Shown: piece after piece, positions 45,372 to 54,956 of the stretch
Layout of the letters: each line of letters begins with the position of its first letter
Position numbering within the stretch: position 1 is the stretch's first letter
Assembly (NCBI GenBank): GCA_029266455.1
Contig: JAQSWV010000011.1
Coordinates: 1 to 58,022 of the forward strand
DNA length: 58,022 bases
DNA from: Nocardioidaceae bacterium
GTDB lineage: Bacteria; Actinomycetota; Actinomycetes; Propionibacteriales; Nocardioidaceae
Direction: 5' to 3'
Position numbers and translations under genes: made by a program
The notes under the pieces: generated by a model
Told to the model about the DNA's origin: nothing
Databases searched by the model: none
The model's input: only the letters and a program-made list of their open reading frames with translations

Positions 45372-45941
45372 ATGACATCCCGGGCCCATGACGAAGCCCG
45401 TACCGAGGACATCGCCGTCGTGGTGGTGGAGTCGATGTGGGGCAACACCCGAGCAGTGGCGGAAGCGGTCGCGGACGGCCTGTCCGAGCACCTGCCTGCG
45501 CATGTCGTCGGGGTCTCCGAGGCACCGCTCGCGCTCAGCGGACCGACCCGCCTGCTGGTCGTGGGCGGCCCGACCCACGCGTTCAGCATGAGCAGGACAA
45601 CGACGCGACACGACGCCGTGACACGCGGAGCCGACGCCGCTGGCGCGACGGAGGTCGGGCTGCGCGAGTGGCTCGACGACATCGCCCGCCTTCCGGCGTC
45701 TGTGCAGGTGGCGGCCTTCGACACCAAGGTGCGCAAGCCGCGCCTACCGGGTTCGGCGGCCCATGCCGCGGCCCGTCGCCTCCGCAAGAAGGGCGGCCGG
45801 GTGAGCCTGCCGCCGGAGACGTTCTATGTCCTCGACTACGAGGGGCCGCTCGCACCCGGTGAGCTGGACCGGGCTCGCGCCTGGGGCGCGCGTCTGGGTG
45901 CCACGCTTCCGGACTCCGCCTCTGCCGCCGAGCGCCGCTGA
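45372..45941 (+). CDS. Flavodoxin-domain protein
   Basis: A 189-residue soluble protein. The FMN phosphate loop is VVVESMWGNTRAVAEAVADG. LLVVGGPTHAFSMSRTTTR is the second loop. VAAFDTKVRKPRLPGSAAHA carries the third flavin-binding segment, and the end (FYVLDYEGPLAPGELDRARA) is typical of the family. It may exchange electrons with the flavoprotein encoded just upstream; this is inferred from proximity. GGAGG lies 6-10 nt before ATG. Upstream is a hairpin GGTGCCG-TCGGG-CGGCACC (45,312-45,330) and a partial DosR-like box. Confidence 0.85.
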   Translation: MTSRAHDEARTEDIAVVVVESMWGNTRAVAEAVADGLSEHLPAHVVGVSEAPLALSGPTRLLVVGGPTHAFSMSRTTTRHDAVTRGADAAGATEVGLREWLDDIARLPASVQVAAFDTKVRKPRLPGSAAHAAARRLRKKGGRVSLPPETFYVLDYEGPLAPGELDRARAWGARLGATLPDSASAAERR

Positions 45942-46087
45942 GCGCCGCTGAGCGAGGCACTCAGGGGCCGAGCGTCCCGGCGGCGCTCCAGACAGCAGGA
46001 CGGGTTCAGCCCAGCAGCTGAACGAATGTGCCCGCCTGTCCGGCGCGTCGGCACCACCGGGCGCGAGGTCGCGCACGAAACTGGGAT

Positions 46088-47971
46088 GTGCAGACTGCGA
46101 GCCTGGCGAGTCCTGCGTCCGCCGTCATCCCCGAACGAACGACGCAGCGGACAGGTCTTCCGCGGTCACCGGGCATGGACGGGCTGCGCGCGATCGCCGT
46201 CATCGGCGTGGTCCTCTACCACCTCGACCTGCCGTGGCTGCCGGGCGGCTTCCTCGGAGTCGACGTCTTCTTCGTGCTCTCGGGCTTCCTGATCACCACG
46301 CTTGTGCTCGAGGAGATCGAGCGAACGGGTCGCCTCAGCCTGCGCGCCTTCTATCTGCGCCGGGCCCGACGCCTGTTGCCGGCGCTGCTCCTGGTCCTGG
46401 CGGTGATGTCGCTCCTGGCGGTTGTCATGCTCCCCGAGGAGCTCGCGGAGCTGCGCCGCGACGTGGTGGGAGCCCTGCTGTACGTCTCGAACTGGACGTA
46501 CGTGTTCAGCGACCAGTCGTACTTCGAGGCGGCCGGGCGCCCGCCGCTGCTGCAGCACCTGTGGTCCCTGGCCGTCGAGGAGCAGTTCTACGTCGTGTGG
46601 CCCGCGGTCGTGGCCGCCGCGATGGTGGCCGGCCGGCGTCGGGTACGCCGGATCGCGTTGTGCTGCGCCCTGCTGTCCGCGTCGTGGATGGCCGCACTGG
46701 CGATGCTGAACGGCTATCCGGTGCCCAACGACCCCAGCCGGGCCTACTTCGGTACGGACACGCACGCGGCCGGTCTGCTGATCGGCGCGACAGTCGCGAC
46801 CTTCTGGGCGCCGTGGCGGGTCTGGTCGACGGACCACAGCTGGCTCACGAGCTCCCGGCCGGCGAACCAGCGGGCCGGGACGGCGATCGTCGATCTGGTG
46901 GGCGCCCTCGCGCTGGTCGGGATCGTCTGGGCGTTCCTCTCGGTGGGCGAGTTCTCGCCGGTCCTGTACCGCGGCGGCTTCCTTGTCCTGGCCGCCTGCA
47001 CCGCGGTCCTGGTGGCCGCCCTCGCGCACCCTGCCGGCCTGCTCGGCCGCGCTCTCGCCGTGCAGCCGCTGCGCTACCTGGGCGAGCGGTCCTACGGCAT
47101 CTATCTGTGGCACTGGCCGATCGCGCTGCTCACCCGGCCCGGGTTCGAGCTTCCCTTCGGAGGCTGGCCGTCGGTGCTGCTGCGCCTGGGCATCATCCTG
47201 TGTGCCGCCGAGCTGTCCTACCGGTACGTCGAGCGGCCCATCCGCGACGGCGCGCTCGGTGTGCTGGCGGGACGGGTACGGGGGCGGAGCGCCGAGCCGG
47301 TCCGATCCAGGGCCAAGGTCCTGGGCGGCGGGTTCGCTGTCGCGCTGGGCGTGACCACGATCGGCGTTGCCCTGTTCATCGCTCCTGCGTCGACCGGATC
47401 GCCCACCGACGAGGCGGGGTACGTGCAGCCGCGGCCCGGCCCGGCCACCGACGCCGAGCAGCCCGGGCCGGACCCCGTTGCCGAGCCGTCGGATCCCGGC
47501 CAGCCGGTGGATCCGGACGGGATCTCGGTCTTCGGCGACTCGGTCGTGTACGGCGCGGCGTACCAGCTGCGTGCCGCGGGTGCGCGGGTGAGCGCCGCAG
47601 AGGGGCGGCACTTCGCGGACGTGCTGGCGGCGCTGGCGGACGCTCGTGACCGGGGCACGCTGAGGAGCACCGTCGTCCTGCACGCAGGCAACAACGGGCC
47701 GGTCGACGAGGATGCCCTCGACGAGGCGCTGGCAGCGCTGAGCGAGTACGACGTGTATCTGGCCAGCCTGCACGTGCCGCGGTCGTGGGAGACGTACAAC
47801 AACGAGCTGTTCGCGCGGATGGCGTCTCGGTACCCGCACGTCACACTGCTCGACTGGAACGAGAAGGCCTCGAGCCATGTCGACTGGCTCTACCCCGACG
47901 GCACCCACCTGACAGCGGAGCGAGGCCGGGACGGCTACGCGAAGTGGATGCTCCGGAACGTCACGGAGTAG
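46088..47971 (+). CDS. OafA-type acyltransferase 3 with C-terminal SGNH domain
   Basis: A ~627-residue membrane enzyme predicted to O-acetylate a surface glycan. The N-terminal acyltransferase_3 domain has about 10-11 helices, with MDGLRAIAVIGVVLYHLDLP (catalytic His), GVDVFFVLSGFLIT, RRARRLLPAL and LWSLAVEEQFYVVWP. A Pro/Asp/Gly-rich linker (about 470-505) leads to a short SGNH domain: SVFGDSVVYG (block I Ser), LHAGNNGPVDE (Asn) and LYPDGTHLTAERG (Asp and His). The start is uncertain: GTG 46,088 is used because family members have residues before GLDGLRA; ATG 46,175 is possible. Confidence 0.88.
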   Translation: MQTASLASPASAVIPERTTQRTGLPRSPGMDGLRAIAVIGVVLYHLDLPWLPGGFLGVDVFFVLSGFLITTLVLEEIERTGRLSLRAFYLRRARRLLPALLLVLAVMSLLAVVMLPEELAELRRDVVGALLYVSNWTYVFSDQSYFEAAGRPPLLQHLWSLAVEEQFYVVWPAVVAAAMVAGRRRVRRIALCCALLSASWMAALAMLNGYPVPNDPSRAYFGTDTHAAGLLIGATVATFWAPWRVWSTDHSWLTSSRPANQRAGTAIVDLVGALALVGIVWAFLSVGEFSPVLYRGGFLVLAACTAVLVAALAHPAGLLGRALAVQPLRYLGERSYGIYLWHWPIALLTRPGFELPFGGWPSVLLRLGIILCAAELSYRYVERPIRDGALGVLAGRVRGRSAEPVRSRAKVLGGGFAVALGVTTIGVALFIAPASTGSPTDEAGYVQPRPGPATDAEQPGPDPVAEPSDPGQPVDPDGISVFGDSVVYGAAYQLRAAGARVSAAEGRHFADVLAALADARDRGTLRSTVVLHAGNNGPVDEDALDEALAALSEYDVYLASLHVPRSWETYNNELFARMASRYPHVTLLDWNEKASSHVDWLYPDGTHLTAERGRDGYAKWMLRNVTE

Positions 47972-48156
47972 CGATGACGGCCGCGGTCGTCCGATCGGAC
48001 ACAGCAGGACTGTCTGCGCATCACGCTCGGGGCGTTCTCAAACAGGAGGGGTTCGTGCCATAGTGCAGCCGTTCCACGAGCGGCTCGTCCGATGCGCCCG
48101 CGATCGCGTCTGGCCGGTTCGTCCCGCGTCACCGGTCAGAAGCTGCGAGGACACCC

Positions 48157-49770
48157 ATGCTCGAATCTCTTGCCCGCCGTCGGACACCGCTTCTCGTCGC
48201 AGGTGTCACCGGTGCACTGCTGCTTGCCTGCACGGCCTCGGCGAGTGGGGGACCGGGCTCCGACGTACGGCTGCCGCCGGTCGGTGACAAGGATCCCGCG
48301 GAGTACTCGGTGATGCCGATCACCGATGCCAACATCCGGCTGGCCGTCGACAGTCTGGACGGCATCGTGCAGGACGTCATGCAGCGTTCTCGCGTGCCCG
48401 GCATGGCGGTCGCGGTCGTCCATGACGGGGAGATCGTCCATGCGAAGGGCTTCGGTGTGAAGAAGCTCGGCGAGCCGGGCAAGGTCAACCGCAACACGGT
48501 CTTCCAGATCGCTTCTCTGTCCAAGTCCGTCGGTTCCACGGTGGTGTCCCGGGCCGTCGGACAGAAGAAGGTCAGCTGGTCGGACCGGGTGGTCGAGCAT
48601 CTGCCGAGCTTCCGGCTGTCTGACCCGAAGGTGACCAAGATGGTCACGATCGGGGACCTGTACTCGCACCGCAGCGGCATCCCCGGCGGAGCAGGCGACG
48701 ACGCGGAAGGCATCGGCTTCACCCGGGCACAGATCATCGAGAAGCTGCGGCTCTTTCCGCTCGACCCCTTCCGGATCTCCTACAACTACACCAACTTCGG
48801 TCTGACCACCGGAGGTGAGGCGGTAGCCCGAGCGGCCGGCACGAGCTGGGAGCGGCTGAGCGAGCAGCTGTTGTACAGGCCGCTCGGAATGAGCTCGACC
48901 AGCTCGAGGTACGCGGACTTCCTCAAGGAGAAGGACCGCGCCACCCTCCATGCCAAGGTCGGCAAGCACTTCGCACCCAAGTACATCCGCGACCCTGACG
49001 CGCAGTCTCCCGCAGGGGGCGTCAGCTCCACGGTGATGGACATGAGCAAGTGGATGATGCTGAACCTTGCCTCGGGCAGGTGGGACGGCGAGCAGCTCGT
49101 GAAGCGAGCCCCGCTGCTGGAAGCACACACTCCACAGAGCCTCAGTCAGCCGCCCACCACGCCTGATGCGAGAAGCACTCACTACGGCTACGGGGTCAAT
49201 GTCACCCCGACGTCATCGGGACAGGTCCAGTGGGGACACTCCGGCGCGTTCTACGTCGGCGCTGCAACGGCCTACCGGATGCTGCCGGCCGCCGACGTCG
49301 GCATCGTGGCGCTGACCAACGCGGCGCCGGTCGGGGCGCCCGAGGCGGTGGTCGAGAGCTTCGCGGACCTGGTCCGGACCGGAGAGGTGGAACGCGACTG
49401 GCTGGACTACTACGGCGGGCTGTTCGCGCAGCTGTTCGTGAACCACAGCCCGGTGGCCGAGCCGCCGCCGGCCACCCCGGCACCGCCCCGGAAACCGTCT
49501 GCCTACGTCGGCACGTACACCAACGAGATGTTCGGGGACGTGCGGGTCACGGCGGATGGCTCGGTGCTGCGGGTCGTCAGCATCGGCCCGGACAACCTGC
49601 GGGGGCGCATCCGGCACTACGACGGCGACGTCTTCGCCTGGAGACCGCCGGGAGGCAACGACGACCCGTTGTCGGCGGTGACCTTCGCGGGTGACCGCGA
49701 CGGCAAGGCGAGGACCGTGACCCTCGAGTTCCTCGACGCCTACGGGTTCGGCACGTTCACTCGCCGCTGA
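48157..49770 (+). CDS. Exported beta-lactamase-family serine hydrolase (class C/PBP-like)
   Basis: A 537-residue serine hydrolase. The N-terminal hydrophobic stretch ends LLLAC, a possible lipobox (Cys about 25). The beta-lactamase/esterase domain (about 60-410) has IASLSKSVGS (S-x-x-K nucleophile motif), YNYTNFGLTTGGEAVARAAG (Y-x-N) and WGHSGAFYVG (H-S-G in place of K-T-G). The C-terminal ~95 residues, after a Pro-rich linker, resemble the DUF3471-type domain (YVGTYTNEMFGDVRVTADGS). Substrate may be a peptide or ester; true beta-lactam hydrolysis is unlikely to be its main role. GAGGAC precedes the ATG. Confidence 0.88.
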   Translation: MLESLARRRTPLLVAGVTGALLLACTASASGGPGSDVRLPPVGDKDPAEYSVMPITDANIRLAVDSLDGIVQDVMQRSRVPGMAVAVVHDGEIVHAKGFGVKKLGEPGKVNRNTVFQIASLSKSVGSTVVSRAVGQKKVSWSDRVVEHLPSFRLSDPKVTKMVTIGDLYSHRSGIPGGAGDDAEGIGFTRAQIIEKLRLFPLDPFRISYNYTNFGLTTGGEAVARAAGTSWERLSEQLLYRPLGMSSTSSRYADFLKEKDRATLHAKVGKHFAPKYIRDPDAQSPAGGVSSTVMDMSKWMMLNLASGRWDGEQLVKRAPLLEAHTPQSLSQPPTTPDARSTHYGYGVNVTPTSSGQVQWGHSGAFYVGAATAYRMLPAADVGIVALTNAAPVGAPEAVVESFADLVRTGEVERDWLDYYGGLFAQLFVNHSPVAEPPPATPAPPRKPSAYVGTYTNEMFGDVRVTADGSVLRVVSIGPDNLRGRIRHYDGDVFAWRPPGGNDDPLSAVTFAGDRDGKARTVTLEFLDAYGFGTFTRR

Positions 49771-49796
49771 CGTGGGAACCGGTTCTCTCGTACCGG

Positions 49797-51617
49797 TCAG
49801 GCGGGTGCCGTGACCAGCCGGTCGTGTCCAGCCTCGAGCAGCGCCGTTGCCCCGGGATGGACATCCAGTACCAACGGCTGCAGCGCCTGCAGGCCCGTGG
49901 CGAGGACACCGGGCGACACACCTCTGTGCACGAGCAGCTCCCGAAGCCAGATCACGAAGTCGGTGAACACCGACGGGTCGTCGGCCAGCATCGCCGCACC
50001 GAGGAACTGGACGATGAACACCAGATCCTCACGGGTGCGGCTCAGCTGCCGCGAGTCGTAGTCGGCCATTACCGGCAGGTGGTCGGCGAGCTCGGCGAGC
50101 GCCGCAGCTCCCAGCGTCTCGGCGGCCAGGAACAGCCGCATGCCGGCGGCATCGACCGTGGTCGGCCCACGGCTGACCGAGGGCGGGCTCGCCCGCCACT
50201 CGGCGAGGAGGGCAGCGGCCTCGCCCGCGGTCTGGGCCCAACCGTCCGCGCCGAGCCGCTGCGCCCGGCGGGAGTCCGTACCGAAGGCGCGACCGCCCAT
50301 CATCACCGGGACGCCCACGCGATGGGCGGCGTCCGCCAGGTGCACCGCTCCGGGGAAGAAGGTGGGTACTGAGCAGGAGATGGCGAGCGAGTCACTTCCC
50401 GAGCGCACGAGGAAGTCGGCGACCACGTCGGCCGGGGTCGACGCACCGAGGACCCGCACGTCGACGCCGTGGGACCGCAGCGACTCGCCGAACATCTGCG
50501 CGGCCAGGGAGTGCCAGTCCCCCTCGGCGCAGGTCACCACCGTCACCCCGCCGTCGCCGGCCGGCGACGAGCTCTCTCCCGTCAGCGCGTCCAGGGCGGC
50601 GGCGGCGACACCGCTGGCCAGGTGCTCGTCGGCGGCGGTCAGCTCGTTCACGTGCCAGCGATCGCCGACCTGCCGCTGCGCAGCAGCAAGCAGGTCCACG
50701 ACGATCCGCTCGCGGGGAACCCGGTTGTCGAGCAGGTCGAGGGTGAGCCGGACGGCCGGTTTGCGCCTGCCGAGGACGGCGTCGGACAGGTACGGCTCGA
50801 CGCAGTCCAGCGGAGCCTCGCCCGCGAGCGGGTGCTGAGCGCTGGCCCAGACCCATTGGTCACGTCCGGCGTCCTTGGCCTGGTACAGGGCCGCGTCGGC
50901 CAGGGCGATCGTCTCGTCGGCCTTCCCGACCGACCGGGCGATCCCGGCCGAGAACGTCACCGGGAACGGCCGGTGGACGAGCCACTCGGCCCGAATCCGC
51001 TCGAGGAAGACCTCGGCCCCTTCTGGCGACCCGACCACGGCGGCGAACTCCTCACCGCCGAAGCGTCCGACGAAGTCCCGGCCCCGGGCTGTGGACCGCA
51101 GCACCCTGCCGAACACACGGAGGACCTCGTCGCCCGCCGCGTGCCCGAAGCCGTCGTTGACCTTCTTGAAGTGGTCGAGGTCGAGGAGGATGACCACGTC
51201 GTCGTCGGTGAGCCGGCCGAGCGCCCGGTCGAGCATGCGACGGTTGGACAGCCCGGTGAGGGCATCGGTCGACGCGGACTCCGCGAGCCGCTCGGCCCGG
51301 CCGCTCAGCTCGAGGGCGTGGCTGGCGTCGAGCAGGAACGTCGTCAGATGCCGGTCGAGCAGTGTGCGCGCCTTGCTCCCGAGCGGCGCATCCACCAGAA
51401 CCGGCTCCCCGTAGCCGAAGGACACGTCGGCCAGGATCGCGCTGGTGTCGGCCGTGTCGGGCGAGACCAGGGAGCCTCCCAGTCCGCGGACCAGGTCCTC
51501 TGCGGCGCGCCTGGCCTCAGCCGCCCCGCTCAGCCTCAGCAGGGAGCGCGTTGCCTCGTGGACCACCACGGGGACCTCCGCAGGCGTGCCGGGGGGAATG
51601 TCGCCCTGGTGCGCCAC
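49797..51617 (-). CDS. Diguanylate cyclase with CarH-like cobalamin-binding domain
   Basis: A 606-residue cytoplasmic protein. Residues 1-110 are a sensor-like alpha/beta region. The GGDEF domain (about 115-262) has FGGEEF at 186-191 and an inhibitory RGRD five residues before it, so it should make c-di-GMP. Residues about 285-475 look like a cobalamin module: the cap helix has W321 then nine residues then E331-H332 (W-x9-EH), as in CarH-type photoreceptors. The Rossmann part has GDWHSLA (His369 as lower ligand; usual final Gly is Ala). A helical domain follows (about 490-590). GTG start with GGGAGGA upstream. Confidence 0.82.
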   Translation of the reverse strand: MAHQGDIPPGTPAEVPVVVHEATRSLLRLSGAAEARRAAEDLVRGLGGSLVSPDTADTSAILADVSFGYGEPVLVDAPLGSKARTLLDRHLTTFLLDASHALELSGRAERLAESASTDALTGLSNRRMLDRALGRLTDDDVVILLDLDHFKKVNDGFGHAAGDEVLRVFGRVLRSTARGRDFVGRFGGEEFAAVVGSPEGAEVFLERIRAEWLVHRPFPVTFSAGIARSVGKADETIALADAALYQAKDAGRDQWVWASAQHPLAGEAPLDCVEPYLSDAVLGRRKPAVRLTLDLLDNRVPRERIVVDLLAAAQRQVGDRWHVNELTAADEHLASGVAAAALDALTGESSSPAGDGGVTVVTCAEGDWHSLAAQMFGESLRSHGVDVRVLGASTPADVVADFLVRSGSDSLAISCSVPTFFPGAVHLADAAHRVGVPVMMGGRAFGTDSRRAQRLGADGWAQTAGEAAALLAEWRASPPSVSRGPTTVDAAGMRLFLAAETLGAAALAELADHLPVMADYDSRQLSRTREDLVFIVQFLGAAMLADDPSVFTDFVIWLRELLVHRGVSPGVLATGLQALQPLVLDVHPGATALLEAGHDRLVTAPA

Positions 51618-51842
51618 TCGCCCGTCCTCCCGCCGCTCGGCCGTACGGGGCCGAATATGGTCCCACGATACTCCGCTGAGTGACGGCTCCTTTGCGCTAT
51701 GTCACGCTATGCGCAGGTCGCTGCGACGTTTCCGGCCCGTTCGCCGAAGAGGCGGGCCGATCGGAGGCGACCGGCGCGGGTCGGCAGGGTCACTCCGTAG
51801 GTCAGCGTCCGAGTGCCGCCAGCAGTTGGCAGCCCCGTCGCT

Positions 51843-54800
51843 CTAGCCACTACTGGCTCCGGAGCGACCGGGCGCGCCTGCTGCCCGGTCGATCAGGGCG
51901 GTGAGCTCCTGGCGCGCCGTCCGGACGACGTCGGCGGCCGGTACCGTCTGTGCTTCGCGACGGATCTCCGCCAGCGCCGCCGGCCCGAGAACAGCGTCCA
52001 GGTCCGCGTAGGTGCGCCGGAGCCGCTCGGCGATGCCCTCGTCGAGGCTCGCGGCGGATTCCGCCGCATCCGCGGCGGACAGGAGCAGCGCGGCCGTGCG
52101 CTCCCGCTCGTGCTCCAGGAGCAGCCAGGCGACGTTGCGCGCAGTGGTCCAGAACTGGGTGGCGTTCCCCGTGGTCTGCCAGTACTCGAGCAGGAAGCGG
52201 AACCCCCCGGCCGCCGCGACGACATCGCCCGTCACCGTCCACGCCGACGCCAGCCCGACCGTCGCCACGCCCTCGACGAAGCCCGCCCCGCAGCGCCTGG
52301 CCTCGTCCACGGCAGCGCTGTAGAGGGCGATGGCCGCCTCCAGGTCGTCGCCCGCCGCGAGCTCGCCGCGGACGTACATCAGAAAGGCAGAGGTCGTCCC
52401 GTTCGGCCGGCGCCGGATCGCCTCGGCCGCACGGGCCACCAGGTCGGCTGCTCGCGGCTGGTCGCCGGCGTAGATGGCGCCCAGGGCGGCCGCCGCCAGC
52501 AGGACCCCGGGATTCGGGTAGGTGGCGGCGGAGCGCAGGTACGCATCGGTGGAGACGGCGAAGTCGCCGCGGAAGAGGGCGACCGCCCCGATCGCGCCCC
52601 AGCAGCGCCGCTGCTGGTCCTCCGGCACGCCCCGGGCAGCCGCCAGATCGAGACCGTGCCAGGCGAGCTGCCACGAACGCTCGAGGTCACCGAGCAGCCA
52701 GGCGGCCTCGGCGGCGCTGCCGAGCACGGCGACCTCGCGGCCATGGCCGGACAGATCCGGGTCGTCGACCAGTCCGAGCGGCCAGGACCACAGCTCGCGC
52801 AGGTCACGCCAGACCGACGCGTCGTCCAGCGCCAGCGTGATGTCGATACGCAGATCGAGGTCCCCGCGGCTGCGGGCCAGGTCGCGAGCGGCCCGGAGGT
52901 TGGGCAGGTCTGCGCGCAACCGCCGGTCCGCTGCGGGCTCGTCCGGTCCGGACAGGCCGACACCGATCTCGTGCGCCGCCTGGCGTGCCCAGGCCAGGAA
53001 GCGGTCCTCTGCCTGTGTGCGCTCGTCGTCGGCGTCGAGCTCGTCGAGGAGAAAGGTGCGGACGGTGTCCAGCAGCAGGTACCGCCCGCCGGTCGGGTCG
53101 GCGGCGACCAGCGACGCGTCGACCAGGCGGGACAGCAGCACGAGCGGGTCCGTGCCCGGCACGGTCTCGGTGGCCAGCTGCTCGACGGTGGCCAGATCCG
53201 TGCCGCCCGGGAAGGGCGCGAGCGCACGCAGCACGGCACGCTCACCCGGCGAGAGCAGTCGGTAGGACCAGCTCACGGTGGTGCGCAGGGTGCGGTGCCG
53301 CGAGTCGTCCTCGGGCCGCTCGGCGGACAGGGCGTCCAGTGCCCGCCCCAGCCGGTCGCGCAGCGCCTCGACCGGCATCACCGCCAGCTGTCCGGCGGCC
53401 AGCTCGATCGCCAGCGGCAGACCGTCGAGGCGGCGGATCACCTCCACGACCGGCCCGGCATCGGCGCTGCTGAGGGTGAAGCCGCCGCGCCGCCGCCGGG
53501 CGTGCTCCACGAACGCCTGCACGCTCGGCTGACGCAGGAGGCCGTCGTGGTCGGTGTCGTCCCGCGGCAGGGGCAACGGCTGCAGTCGGATGACGAACTC
53601 GCCAGGTGCGTGCAGCGACACGCGCGACGTGGCCAGCACGCGCACTCCGGGGGCCCGGGATCGGAGTGCGGTGACGAGCTCGCGGCAGGCGGACACGACG
53701 TGCTCGCAGTTGTCGAGGACCAGCAGCAGCTGCTGGCCGGCCAGTGCGTCGGCAACACCGGCGGGCGACGTGTGACCGGCCAGGCGCAGGCCGAGCGTGG
53801 AGGCGACGGCATCCGGAACCCTGTCGGCGTCTGCCACCGCGGCGAGTGTGACCAGCACGGCGTCGCCGGCGTCGCGCTCGCCGAGCGTGGCCGCCACGTC
53901 GAGAACCAGCCGGGTCTTGCCGACGCCGCCCGGGCCGGTGACGGTGACCACCGGATAGGACGCCAGCAGCCGGTGCAGCTCCTCGGCGTCCCGCTCCCGT
54001 CCCACCATCGGCCCGGCGGGGCGTACGACGGTGCGGGTAGGGGTGCGGGCGGGCGCCGGAGCAGGTGCGGCCGCGGTCGCGTCGGTCGTCGACGCCGGTG
54101 CTGCGTCCGGCGCTGAGCGCGGTGTGGCCGCCAGCGTGCCGGCCGCGATCTCCCGTTCCAGGGTCGGCAGACCCGGTCCGGGGTCGAGGCCTGTCTCGTC
54201 GGCCAGCCGTCGCCGGTATGCCGAGGCGACGGCCATGGCATCGGCGGTGCGTCCCTCAGCCGCGAGCGCGCGCATCAGCAGTGTCACGGTCCGCTCGCGA
54301 AGCGGCTGGGCATCGGCGGCAGCAGCAGCGTCCGCGGTCACCGAGCGGTCCCCGCCTCTCAACCGGCCCTCGAGCTCGTCGTCGCGCAGCTGGACGTGCA
54401 GCTCGGACAGTCCCACGGCGTCGGCCGCGAGGGGCGCGACCTCGGGAAACTCCTCCAACGCATGGCCGCGCCACAGGTCGAGCGCCTCGCGTGCCACCGC
54501 AGCCGCCCGTCGGGGGTCGGTGTCGAGAAGTCCGGTGACCGACCTGGCCAGCCGGCGTGCGACAGCGGCGTCCAGCTCCTCGGGAGTCAGGTCGAGCACG
54601 TACCCCGCTCCCTGGCGGCGCAGGCGGGAGGCTGCCGGGCCGAGGTCGCGGCGGAGCCGCGAGACGTGGCTGTGCAGCGCGGCGCCGGCGTTGTCCGGCG
54701 GGCCGTCGGACCACAGCGCATCGATCAGGAAGTCCGCGCTCAGCGCTCGCCCGCCCGACAGCGCCAGCACGGCGAGCAGCGAGCGGCGTCGCTGACCGGG

Positions 54801-54902
54801 CACCTCCAGGTACCTCCCGCCCACGCAGAGGCGCAACGGGCCGAGGACATCGACGCGGAGCGCACCGGTCCCCGCCCCGATGCCCTGGTCAGGCGGGTGC
54901 AC
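51843..54902 (-). CDS. AfsR/SARP-type transcriptional regulator with NB-ARC ATPase
   Basis: A 1019-residue regulator. Order: an OmpR-type winged helix (LRVDVLGPLRLCVGGRYLEV, LIDALWSDGPPDNAGAALHS); a bacterial transcriptional-activator domain (about 105-240, ending in YRRRLADETGLDPGPGLPTL); an Ala/Thr/Pro linker; an NB-ARC-like ATPase (VTVTGPGGVGKTRLVLDVAA Walker A, LLLVLDNCEHVVSAC Walker B); then a winged helix and TPR-like helices to the end. Such proteins activate secondary-metabolite or local genes. The target is unknown; the adjacent deacetylase and methyltransferase genes are candidates. GTG 54,902 follows GGGAGG. The PIG-L gene lies 54 bp upstream on the same strand. Confidence 0.88.
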   Translation of the reverse strand: MHPPDQGIGAGTGALRVDVLGPLRLCVGGRYLEVPGQRRRSLLAVLALSGGRALSADFLIDALWSDGPPDNAGAALHSHVSRLRRDLGPAASRLRRQGAGYVLDLTPEELDAAVARRLARSVTGLLDTDPRRAAAVAREALDLWRGHALEEFPEVAPLAADAVGLSELHVQLRDDELEGRLRGGDRSVTADAAAAADAQPLRERTVTLLMRALAAEGRTADAMAVASAYRRRLADETGLDPGPGLPTLEREIAAGTLAATPRSAPDAAPASTTDATAAAPAPAPARTPTRTVVRPAGPMVGRERDAEELHRLLASYPVVTVTGPGGVGKTRLVLDVAATLGERDAGDAVLVTLAAVADADRVPDAVASTLGLRLAGHTSPAGVADALAGQQLLLVLDNCEHVVSACRELVTALRSRAPGVRVLATSRVSLHAPGEFVIRLQPLPLPRDDTDHDGLLRQPSVQAFVEHARRRRGGFTLSSADAGPVVEVIRRLDGLPLAIELAAGQLAVMPVEALRDRLGRALDALSAERPEDDSRHRTLRTTVSWSYRLLSPGERAVLRALAPFPGGTDLATVEQLATETVPGTDPLVLLSRLVDASLVAADPTGGRYLLLDTVRTFLLDELDADDERTQAEDRFLAWARQAAHEIGVGLSGPDEPAADRRLRADLPNLRAARDLARSRGDLDLRIDITLALDDASVWRDLRELWSWPLGLVDDPDLSGHGREVAVLGSAAEAAWLLGDLERSWQLAWHGLDLAAARGVPEDQQRRCWGAIGAVALFRGDFAVSTDAYLRSAATYPNPGVLLAAAALGAIYAGDQPRAADLVARAAEAIRRRPNGTTSAFLMYVRGELAAGDDLEAAIALYSAAVDEARRCGAGFVEGVATVGLASAWTVTGDVVAAAGGFRFLLEYWQTTGNATQFWTTARNVAWLLLEHERERTAALLLSAADAAESAASLDEGIAERLRRTYADLDAVLGPAALAEIRREAQTVPAADVVRTARQELTALIDRAAGAPGRSGASSG

Positions 54903-54956
54903 GCCACCTCCCGTCCGGTCGGGCGGCTCGCCGGAACTCGTTTGTCCGCGCTCGTC

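Noticed and set aside
46166-47908. A 580-residue minus-strand frame opposite the acyltransferase
   Set aside because: It has low-complexity Arg/Gln/Gly composition typical of antisense frames in GC-rich DNA.
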